Part shown: piece by piece, positions 1-12,688 of the stretch
Layout: the number at the start of each line of letters is the position of its first letter
How positions within the stretch are numbered: position 1 is the first letter of the stretch
Assembly: GCF_011075055.1 (NCBI RefSeq)
Contig: NC_058151.1
Span: 372,001-436,000 of the forward strand
DNA length: 64,000 nt
Direction of reading: 5' to 3'
DNA from: Mangifera indica
Taxonomy: Eukaryota > Streptophyta > Magnoliopsida > Sapindales > Anacardiaceae
Position numbers and translations under genes: made by a program
Notes under the pieces: model-generated
Databases searched by the model: none
The model's input: the letters and a program-made list of their open reading frames with translations, nothing else
Told to the model about the DNA's origin: nothing

Positions 1-479
1 TCTTTTGATGTCTTTATGATAATATACTGCTCTCCCGAAGGAAATTCTCTTTTCTTTCTGATTGTAATGAGCATGTTAAGTCATTAACCATTTTGTTATG
101 TTTGGTCCAAAGTACTAGTGAACTACATTGTTACATACTTAAGTATGATATTTTGATAAGTTGAAGAAAATGAATGGAATCTTTGCTTGATGATTTGTCT
201 GCCTTATGTGCACAGCTGCTTGTTGTAATGTGTTATACCATTGATTGTGAGAACAAGGAAAATAAATACAGGATTGTACGATTTTAATAGTTTACTATGT
301 TAGTTGAAATTCTTTGAAAGATATGGTCACTAAGCCTCATGGTTTTAGCTGGTAAATGTTTGAAAGAATTTTAATGACCTGATATCTTCATTCAAGCTTT
401 TTCATCCTCATTTATATTTGAATAGTAAGTTGAGAATTAGATTCAACTGAGTAATGAAACTTCTCCTTTTCTGAGCCAG

Positions 480-3697
<3,218 letters not shown>

Positions 3698-4800
3698 GAA
3701 TACAGAAGGCATTTCTCTAGCGGTAAGCAGGCAATAGCCTGACATATCCGTTATCCCTCTGATTGAGATAGTATGATGCTAAGATTTTGCTCTTTTCCAC
3801 ATTTGGTTGCAGCTTCAAGCTTACTTATCTAGGCTATTGTGAACAAGTTTGTGGCACTCTGAAATCGGCAGCTTGAAATACAACATCCTGCACAAGAATG
3901 AATGATGGGCAAATAGTTTACTTTAGGTTGATCTGAATAATTTGATTGTTGTTTGTATTCCTCTTCTGGTGGATTAGAAGAATATTATGGCTAATTTTTT
4001 TCGTCTGGTTCAAGTTCAAAAACTTACCAATGTATGTATTTTACCAATTTATGTTTCGCATTATTCACTAATAGGTCTTGTAACAATGATGGTCAAATTG
4101 TTATATTGGGTTGATATGAATCAGTTGACAGATTTTATTTTTTTTTCGTTATCTAATCAAATTTCAAAGGTTATTTGTAGGGGTGAATCCGAGTTGAATT
4201 GGCTTAAACTTAAATTCATATTTGACTTGAATAAATTGACTCTAAGATGAAGATCCAACTTGATAGTTTAGCTTGAGTTTGACAGTTTGTCAATGTTATC
4301 ATATCAAATCTCTTCTTTTTTTGATGATTTTTCTTTTTTAATAACAATTTTTCCTCTTCGTCAAATTTTCTTCTTCTTTGACGATTCATAATCTTCTTCT
4401 TCAGTGTCATTGTTTAGTTTGATCCGAGTTGAAATTGAATTGGAGCTTTAACTTAGTAATTAAGCTTGAATTCCTCTTTAACAATATGATTTATTTTGTT
4501 GACAATATTATTCATTTTACCAAAAATCATTTCACAATATTTAGGATTAGTTTGAATGAGAGCCTCACACTAATTCATGTTCAGGTTTAGGGTTTTTGGA
4601 TGCGGCTTTAAATCAAGTCCTAATTATAGCCCAAAATGCTTGTACGGGCAGTCTTATTATCAGCAGCCCAAAATTGTTGCCATTACAACGTCCCAATAAC
4701 GTCGAGTGAACCCTCAAGTGACCAATGAATAGTGGAGGGTATAAGTGTAAACTCACTTAAATTTGAAAAACAAAACCGAACCAGAGAGGCGGACGCTCAA
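3698..4800. other. Intergenic, 3' flank of KDSA and a degenerate repeat
   Basis: No gene is seen. From about 4180 to 4480 there is AT-rich sequence with scattered words like GAATCCGAGTTGAATTG that recur, diverged, through the window (for example 7.5, 12.3, 32.4, 39.7, 50.8 kb). It is probably an old MITE relative of the hAT-type elements at 56949 and 60387. Confidence 0.4.
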
Positions 4801-4826
4801 ATTCGCGCGCACGGACTGTATAAAAA
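4801..4826 (+). promoter_or_regulatory. E2F-like site and TATA box
   Basis: ATTCGCGC (4801-4808) fits the E2F consensus WTTSSCSS, and TATAAAAA follows at 4819-4826. The pair stands 29 bp before an ATG at 4855. This is the layout of an S-phase promoter. The site match is direct; its use is inferred. Confidence 0.45.
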
Positions 4827-4854
4827 TTCATTTTCTCAAGCAAGATCCTCTGAA

Positions 4855-6745
4855 ATGGATTCACGTCAGGTACCATTAAATAGCCTTAATTTCTTTATAT
4901 TACTTAATTTCATCGTATCTTTCTTGTATTATTAAGAATTTTAGTGTTTTGTTTTTTTTCATTGTGGACAGTGAAAAATTGAGCCTTGTTAAGCGGTGAA
5001 GAACGGGGATTTCAAAGAAAAATTTGGGCCCTTTTTGTGTTTTAAATTAATGTTTGATTGACATTGATTTGTTTTTTTAAACTTTAGGTTGTTAACTTGA
5101 GTAGTAGATTCTCAAATTAAAAGAATCTAATTGATAACAAGTTCTTCCATAACTTTTTCTCTCTCATTGAATGCTCTTTCTCTAGACATAGAATCAGAAG
5201 CGAAACAGTGTCAGGAATTAAGAAGTTGACAAACTGATGGCCGGCAAAGTATGTAAACAATTTTAAACTTCCTTGTTTTTTTTTTTTTTTTTAATTTAAC
5301 GTATAATGTTGTATTTTTAATCGCATTTATTAAATGTTTGTGTATTGTAAATTTTAGGGAAAAATGGACATGGCCCTCAGTCAAATCTCTGAAGATAGGC
5401 TGCGGAGGGCTTCTCGAGTTTCAGCAATTTTTTTTTTTTGGAAATTTCAAGCTGGGTTTGTGATTCAGTTTTCTCATTTACTTTGATATAGTGGGCGTCA
5501 GAATTTTTAAGGTGTATTCTGGGAATGAAAGGGTTAAAGATGTTGCCAAAAGCATGTAAGTGCGGCTTTATTCTGAGCCTTCTGTTAAGTATCATTATTG
5601 GTTAAACACAAGTCAATGTTTTCTCTCTTTAATCTGTGCTAGAGAGAGCCTTGTGCCTGCGATGTCTTAACTTTTCTTCTGCAATTGGGTTTTTAATTAA
5701 GGAAATGAAAGAAAAGAAGACAATGTTATTCAGGGTCCTTTATAAATTCTTTTTGGTTAAGTATAGAACTAATAATCTCTTGAATAAATGAAAATTTTGA
5801 ATTTGAAGCAAAGATTTTTACAATAACGCTTATTCTATTTCATCCCCTCGTTTTCATTATTTAGAGTAGACTACCTCGTCTTGTGGATTCCAAGACAGGC
5901 CTATCAAATCTTATCTTATGATTAAGTTAACAGCATGAGATATTTTTGAGGATTTGATATAAGAACTTTTCTCAAATATGCTCTGATATACAGAAGCAGA
6001 ATTAGTCAAGTAAAATTAAATTTCTTTGTGTTTTTTATACTGCAGAAGGAATTCTGTATCAGTTAAACAGGAAGCTGCTCTTACTAGTACGAGTAATAAG
6101 AAGGTTTTTACCTCCTTTAATTCTCTATTATTTGATGTAGCAGTGTGTGAGACTGTATATGATCTCTATTGACATCAACGTTTTTTCTAAATTAATCATT
6201 GTTATATATATTTTTGTATTCTTTTTAAAAGGAATTCCTAACAAGGAGAATGGAAAAAGCAAGTCTGGTACTTCTGGTAGGATTCATTTATTGTTTGTGT
6301 CTCAAACTAGAGTTTTATGTTTTCGTAATAATTTAGCGGTTAATTGGCTCTTCCAGCTGGCGTAAAAGTTGGAAGAAAAGCATTGGTTGATGTCGGCAAG
6401 ATAGCAGGGAATGTTGCAAGGAATGTAGTGCATGATGGTTCTAAATCATTGTGAGTCTCTCTGTTTTATCAACCGTTTCTCCTTGATTGTCTTAACTCTT
6501 AAGCAGTTATGATGGTTTACATTTTTATTTACCAATATATCGGATTATCAATGTTGTTGAATTTTGAGCTGGTAGTGCTGAAGTTTCTTATTGTGTTGCA
6601 GTGCAGGAAGAGTGTGAGAAGTGCATTCTTGCACCAGTATGCATATGTTGTCTTTGTCACGTTCATTACTGTAGATTTTGTATCTGTTTTTGTTTTTGAA
6701 AATGATCAAGATCAAAGATTGAATCTAGATTTCCAGGTGAGTTAA
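4855..6745 (+). pseudogene. Possible small cell-cycle-type gene, structure unresolved or decayed
   Basis: I do not recognise this gene. A start at 4855 gives MDSRQ before a good donor (4870). Later exon-like blocks with splice signals are 6046-6103 (open as SVSVKQEAALTSTSNKK), 6232-6276 and 6357-6446. The last, read with 6232-6276, gives NKENGKSKSGTS then GVKVGRKALVDVGKIAGNVA, a basic stretch with an RKALxD motif like the D-box region of securin, cyclin or shugoshin-type proteins. The frames do not connect: the block at about 5185-5249 has stops in all three frames, and 6046-6103 cannot enter 6232 in the RKAL frame without a stop. After 6446 the reading either stops at once or, with an acceptor at 6606, continues to TAA at 6745. 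The upstream E2F-like site suits a cell-cycle gene. It is either a broken copy or a gene whose splicing I cannot resolve. Confidence 0.3.
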
Positions 6746-9010
6746 TATGAGATTAATTTGTGTGTAATTTTTTTGTCGTATGGGTACTTGATGTGATCAT
6801 CTAATGAATTGAATGTTGGGTTATTATTCCTAAAGAAGAAATGAATAAAATCTTTGTTTGTCTGTGTATTTTTATTGTATGCATTGAGCGTGTGCATGAG
6901 CTGCGTGTGCGTGTGGCGATTTTCTTGATTGCATGGGATTCTTATCACAAGATTTGTTGATCACAAAATCAAAACTTTATAGAAAGGGTGACAACTTTAC
7001 AAGATATGATTTGCACCGCTCATAAATGACCAATTTCACTGCAGTTTGGTTGTGAAGAGGAGAAACAAAATTCTCTTCTCTCTGCTTTCGTCCTTATAAT
7101 TTTGATGTTTGCTTCCAGTTCTTATGTTTGTTAATCACGTCAAATTTGCTGAATTTTTTTTATGCCTCTTCCAATTGAAGGTCACTTATGAGAAACACAT
7201 GAGGCCTCATCTCAGTTGTGTTGCTGCAATTTAGGTAGACTTCCTCTAAATTTCTCTGGAATGGATATGGTTCTCTGTAAATAATGTTCTAGTTCCAGGA
7301 AATCAAATTTTTCTACAAGTAGATATATTTTTTTTACGGGTATAAGGTTACATACACAAACTTTGTTACAGAAAATGAAAATCTGCCAATTATGGCCACC
7401 TCAAATTGTATGAGTTGACTGAAACCCAATTGAATGATACATTTTTTTACTTGTTTCTATCTTAGAATCTATCCAGAATGGATTAAAATCATCCTTAGAA
7501 TCCAAACAAACACTTTGATAGAAGTGGATTTGAGTTGACTAACTCGAACTCAACTCAAATTTAGAAAGGCTAGTGAGGTCGAGTTTAACTCTTTCTTGTT
7601 AATGAATAATAATGCTGAAGGAGAAAAATAGTTAGAAAAAAAGAATAATCGTCAGAGAATAAAAAAAAAATTGTTAATAGGGTGAGCCTTATGTTAATGT
7701 TGATCGTGGGTCAAGTTTAATGAATTGAAATTATTTTAGTTTGAGTTTAATTTGTTTAAGTTGAAGAACGCACTAAGGTAAGCTGACTCGATTTGAATCC
7801 ACTAATAATTATAATAATTTACTTATATTTTTCTTCTTTTGTTTATACCCACAATTACAAATTCAATATAAGAATTATGATAAAGATGAATTTAAGTTAA
7901 ATCGAATTTGAATAAAAGTTAATTCAAACTCAACTTAAATACAAAATGATTAGTTTGAGTTAGTAGGAATGGTCACCAATTACGTTAAGAAGAGTCTGAA
8001 GAATTGTTGGAGGAAAGTTCTAGTGCAGCATCCACAAGCCTTCAAATTCGAGCCCAAACATGAATTTAAGCCCAAATTGATTTGGGTCAAATCTACCCTA
8101 AATTTGGATAAAATGGATTTCCAAGCTTATATTATCAAATCCTCTTGCCTTTGACTATTATCAGTGCCGTCTTCATGTAAAATTACTAACCAAAACTTTT
8201 CGTTGATATTAAGATAAGCTAGGAAGAAAAGGTGGATTAAATTGTGGAAAGTTCTTGGCGCACAATGACCACCTAATTCAGGTATCAATTTACATCAGAA
8301 TTTTCTTCTTGGCATGCCTCACAGCAAATGAAGAAAAAAGAAAAGAAAGAAACCCCCTTACCAACTTTCTCAAATTGCTTAAATGGGACATAAAAATTTT
8401 AAAATTTTACTGTACTAATAGAAAAAAAATATAACAAATTTTTTAGAGTCATGATTTTATAAACTAGATTGACTAGTTTAGTCAATTGAAATGGGTTAAG
8501 AATATAACGAATTTTAGAATCTTAATTTTATAAACTAGATTAATTAACTCAATTGATTAAAGTGTCATTTATTAAGCAAAACAATGATGATTTATGAATA
8601 AATTCTTTAAGTAGTTATTAGATTAGACCTTTGCCTAATTACTAAAACCGTTTTGGTTCACAATTTAAACGAGTAAAAACCCAGATTAAGCTTGGTTGTT
8701 AATGTAAATTAAAAAAAAAAAGATTGTTATGATTATTGATTGGATTGAATTGTGCCCTCATTCAACATCTATTCTTATTCTAAAAAGATTGTTTAAAACA
8801 ATTACACGTTATATATAAACTATAAATGTTTTTAATAATATAATGAGACATCAGTTTATTTTTATCTAATTTTATTTATGACTGGTATATGTAGTGTTAG
8901 ATTATTAGTCATTTCAATTATATACAATCAATTTACAAAAACACAAAAATATTGGGGCCAAACCATAGATAATAGAAAACATATGAATTTGGTCCCTTTC
9001 AAGTAAGAGA
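6746..9010. other. Intergenic, AT-rich, old repeat remnants
   Basis: No supportable coding sequence. From about 7500 to 7965 there are degenerate words of the GAGTTGA/AACTCGAACTCAA type, read on both strands, which look like an eroded inverted-repeat MITE. The rest is low-complexity AT-rich DNA. Confidence 0.4.
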
Positions 9011-9250
9011 AATTGAACAGGGCTACCAATCAATCTAGTAAACAGGCCACCCTCTTTGATGGCCCTGTTCAAAACCACTCAATATCAAAATCCAAAAACA
9101 CGGCCAAACAACACAAAACACATAAAAATCACAACTCAGAAAGCACTTCTATTTCCAGAACTAGAAGCACAGTTCACCCCACCTCACCTCTCCACATGAA
9201 TTTCTAAAATAACACCACCTGTTTTTTTCAACTCCACCAATAAAAAGGCC

Positions 9251-10280
9251 ATGGCTTTTCTTCTACCAAATTTGTCTCCTTCTCTTCTTCTTCAAACCAA
9301 AGCCTCCAAAGAGAAGCCCTTACTCCAAGCAATTTCTTCAACCAGACATAAGTCTTATCCTCTAGCCCTCTCCTCTGTAGCCAGTCTACAGATTCCAACG
9401 CTTCAGGATGCGCAGGTTAAGACCCCACCACGGGAGCAGGACAACGACCACCACGAAAAAAATGATTTTTATGTCAATTTAGGCCTTGCTGTGAGGACTC
9501 TGCGTGAAGACATGCCTTCATTATTTGCCAGAGACCTCAATTACGATATTTACAGGTGATTCCTCACCTTGGTATCTCTTATTTTTCTTTGATTTTTTTT
9601 CTGTGTGTTATTGGCTGAGCAGAAAATTAGGGTTTTATGACATTTAGAGATGATTTCCTTATATGTGTATCTCTCACTCTCTCTCTCTCTGTTTTTTTTT
9701 TGCAGTTTGATTTTGTTTCCCTAGAAAGTTTTAGAATTTATGAGATTTTTCCCCATGAAATCTAAGATTTTCATGAATTGTAACTATCTGCAGGGATGAT
9801 ATAACATTTGTGGATCCATTGAATACATTTACTGGCATTGAGAGATACAAATTGATCTTTTGGGCATTGAGATTTCATGGTAAAGTTCTGTTCCGTGAGA
9901 TTTCGCTTGATGTATTAAGGATTTGGCAACCTTCTGAGAATTTGATCGTCATAAGGTGGAACTTGAGGGCTGTTCCCAGAGTTCCATGGGAGGCTGAAGG
10001 CCAGTTTCAGGGTAATTCAAGGTATAAATTAGATCGGTCTGGCAAAATTTATGAACACAAAGTCGATAATTTAGCATTCAATTTCCCACAGCCACTGAAA
10101 CCAGCAGCATCAGTGTTGGATCTGGTGTCTGCTTGCCCGGCTAGTCCCAATCCAACGTTTTTATGGGGTCCCTCGGACGTGTACTCATCCTCATGGGTCG
10201 AGTTTTACCGGGCAGTAATGGAGACATTAGATCAAGAAGCGTATTTGAATGTACAAAACAGGCTAGTTACTTGTTCATAG
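9251..10280 (+). CDS. DUF2358 family protein, predicted plastid
   Basis: Two exons, 9251-9555 and 9794-10280, joined within an Arg codon (TAC AG|G), give 263 residues ending in TAG. The first 60 or so residues are rich in Ser, Leu, Pro and Lys with few acidic residues (MAFLLPNLSPSLLLQTKASK...), typical of a chloroplast transit peptide. The rest carries the DUF2358 signature: FYVNLGLAVRTLREDMPSLF, then DDITFVDPLNTFTGIERYK after the splice, then IWQPSENLIVIRWNLRAVPR and EGQFQGNSRYKLDRSGKIYE. The fold resembles SnoaL/NTF2-like domains; the biochemical role is not known. The start is the first ATG after a leader without other in-frame starts. Gene length and splice sites look normal. Confidence 0.9.
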
Positions 10281-10984
10281 TTATTAGCTCTACCTGATAT
10301 GTAATGTATACGAAACATATATGCGTGTGTTATGTAGATAAACACAGATACGACTACAAGGTGAATTTGATTTTTGTGTTGTTAGAGGCAGAGAAGCCCC
10401 AATAAAACTTATTAAAAATGAAATCAAGCTTGAAGCTATGCTAACTGAAAAAGGATTTAAGAAAGTGATTGATTTCTGTTTCAGATTTATTGAGCACTAG
10501 TTACTACGTATGGAAGATTTTCTCTTGCTTGAAGTGGAGACAGCTTATGAATTGTGGATCTTATTGACTGTCTAGTTTGATGATAATGCAAATGATTGTT
10601 CATTGCTTTGAATGTATTTTCTGTTATGAATGTCGCTTTAATCTTATGAACTTATATGATAGACTTCTATAAAAAAATACTGATCCTGTGAGTGTTGTAA
10701 TTAAACCCCATATAAAGATTAAACAGTTAGAATTATTTTGTGTAATCGTAGCCTTTGTCAAGGCACAGATGTTACCTGAAATGATTCTTTCAAATATGTA
10801 AGAAGGGATAGATTCATATGCATAGGTGGGTTGGGTTCAAATCTATGTTAGGCTTGAATGAAACTCAAGTTGAAGTTCAAGATTGGTTTGAGGGCTCAAT
10901 GATACTTAAACGAAACTATTCTCATTCGAAAACATATAATTGACCCTGTTAAAGCTCAACCATTCATCTTTCCTTTTGTTCAAC
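10281..10984. other. 3' flank and intergenic DNA
   Basis: Presumed 3' UTR of the DUF2358 gene followed by AT-rich DNA. A degenerate repeat (GGGTTGGGTTCAAATCTATG...) lies at about 10825-10930. No gene is seen. Confidence 0.4.
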
Positions 10985-11573
10985 CAAATCAAAATCAAAA
11001 TGTCTACATAAAATCCAACTCTCATTAAGGTATAGGAATCAAATTATTAGATCATATGAGCATTCCGTCCAATCACCCTGTCCAATTAGCATTTTCTCCC
11101 TTCTGGGGGGCCAACTGCAATTTGCAAAACCAACATAAATATTCCTTATTTGCTTGGGGGTATTATTACTATCCATGATAGTCCAATAATAATATCTTAT
11201 CAATATCTTATCTTGTATCAAAATCCTAACTGTATTACTGTCATCTTCCTAGATTGATGTTGTTGACTATTCAAAATTCTGCATATTTTAAGAATCATAT
11301 AAAGGAGAGTACCATATAGCAAGAGAGCCCAGAAGCTGTTGTGACATCTTTTACAGTCACATAAGCTTTCATGATAAACACCAGATTTACATATTTTCAC
11401 CCGTATCTTATCAGCTATCCAATACTATCAGTTAATATGTTATCCTATGATTTGAAGGATGTAATTGGTTATTGATTATCACTCATTGATAAATTCATAC
11501 ATAAAGAATTTACTCAGAAGAATAAAGCTTTTAAAAGCGGAAAAAAACAGAACGGAAATTTGATAAAGAAACA

Positions 11574-11655
11574 AAACTCAGTCCCTTAGATGTTCATAAA
11601 GAGTTTGTGATCATTTTCACAAATTCATTACAGGTCTGTTGGATCATCACTGTTT
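11574..11655 (-). ncRNA. Box C/D snoRNA, U25-like, copy A
   Basis: On the minus strand a perfect box C, GTGATGA (11650-11644), and a box D, CTGA (11581-11578), are held together by an AAAC/GTTT terminal stem. Two antisense elements match 18S rRNA as I know it: CAGACCTGT upstream of a degenerate D' box (plus-strand ACAGGTCTGT at 11630-11639) and a 13-nt element just before box D (plus-strand CCCTTAGATGTTC at 11583-11595). In 18S rRNA these targets are neighbours, about 4 nt apart. The first element is the one used by animal U25 (SNORD25) to direct 2'-O-methylation of an 18S guanosine. The fifth-nucleotide rule points to the same G. The target of the second element is a prediction. Confidence 0.75.
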
Positions 11656-11777
11656 CTTCATCATTTCACTAACAAAAAAATAAAATTTTAATTTAAAAAA
11701 TTATGGGGAAATCTGAATGCACTAAGCTTAGATAATTGAAAACAAAGTGCCAGAATCTCATCCCCCAAATCATTCTC

Positions 11778-11839
11778 GGCAACGTACAGCGCTGAAAACG
11801 CTATAGAAATAGGCGCATCAGAGACTCTAATTTATTGCC
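11778..11839 (-). ncRNA. Possible structured RNA within snoRNA cluster, copy A
   Basis: The minus strand can close a GGCAA...TTGCC stem around a GCGC...GCGC helix. A C-like box CTGATGC lies at 11821-11815, but there is no convincing D box. The segment is kept almost unchanged at 19261-19315. It could be an H/ACA hairpin, a degenerate C/D snoRNA or a spacer. Confidence 0.25.
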
Positions 11840-11877
11840 TTTTTTTTTTTTAAAAACTCCGAAGACAAATACAAAAA

Positions 11878-11968
11878 GGCTCAGAAAGTGGCATCATGAT
11901 TTACATCAACAAGATTTTCTCTAAAAAGCTCTCAAAGTTTGATGGTATAAATTCAAATCAGCACCGCC
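11878..11968 (-). ncRNA. Box C/D snoRNA 2, copy A (box C damaged)
   Basis: The minus strand has a GGC...GCC terminal stem, box D CTGA (11884-11881) and an internal C'-like TTGATG (11909-11904). Compared with copy B, box C is altered: TGATGA is replaced by a rearranged GGTGCTGATT, so this copy may no longer bind core snoRNP proteins. The rRNA or snRNA target of the guide before box D (antisense of AAAGTGGCATCATGAT) was not recognised. Confidence 0.5.
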
Positions 11969-12002
11969 TCAAACGATAAAAAAGGAAAAAAAATCGAAAG
12001 GA

Positions 12003-12086
12003 GGCCTCATAAATTAACTGATTGATTGAATGCATCAACGAGAGAGTATCTCAGATGGTACGGACAATTTGTGAGCATCACAGGCC
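12003..12086 (-). ncRNA. Box C/D snoRNA 1, copy A (box D changed)
   Basis: The minus strand has a GGCC/GGCC terminal stem, box C GTGATGC (12081-12075), D' CTGA (12054-12051) and C' TTGATGC (12038-12032). Where copy B has box D CTGA, this copy reads ATGA (12010-12007), a change expected to weaken the RNA. The guide before D' is antisense to ATGGTACGGACAATT; I did not recognise its target. Confidence 0.5.
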
Positions 12087-12160
12087 GTTCAATCAAAAAC
12101 AAATCTAAGACAGAAGAGTAGAAAAGGAAGAAGATGAAATTGAAAATTGAAATTGGAGAT

Positions 12161-12284
12161 TAGGGTTTATTTGGACTAAATATATAGAGTGAGGGGAGCT
12201 TTCGAAACCCTAATTCTATTCTGGATTTACTTATACGCCATTGTAAAATATTTAAGGTCCAGGCTCAGGCCCAGAGGAAGCCCA
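12161..12284 (-). promoter_or_regulatory. Site II / telobox / TATA promoter of snoRNA cluster, copy A
   Basis: Read on the minus strand: two Site II elements (TGGGCT at 12284-12279, TGGGCC at 12273-12268), a telobox AAACCCTAA lying in plus orientation (12205-12213), a TATATA box (12186-12181) and a second telobox AAACCCTA (12168-12161). Site II plus telobox is the known promoter type of plant ribosomal-protein and snoRNA genes. The TATA box stands about 95 bp before the first snoRNA. Confidence 0.7.
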
Positions 12285-12688
12285 ATAAATTTCTCAAAAT
12301 AGGATATATTATAACCATTGAGTGATACTTCTTGAAGGGTTGGACATAATTCAGCCCGGTTCAAATTGAATTTGATGTTTGACTCGAATAGAGATAACCC
12401 TAAATTGAAATTGAATTGAGCCAAATTGTTAAAAGGTCATCAACAAATTCATTTTATTTAACAATTTTTCATCTGATTTTTATTCTACATTTTAAGTTAT
12501 CTTTTTTGTTTTAAGTTTTTTGAGAGTAAAATTCGATTTCAAGTTTGATTGTTTTAAATTCAAATCAAACTCGAGTTAATCTTTGTAAATTAAAAAAGAT
12601 ATCTAATCATTTAGGGAAAATGGAGTAGAAATCTTAAGTGCTAGGATTATTCAGTTTCAGTTATTACATAACATAATTTACTGACTCA

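Noticed and set aside
11218..11400. Frames shared by copies A and B near 11.2-11.4 kb and 18.66-18.84 kb
   Set aside because: Similarity comes from the duplication; the frames carry different stops and indels. A conserved 22-nt hairpin at about 11338-11360 was noted, but nothing supports a function.
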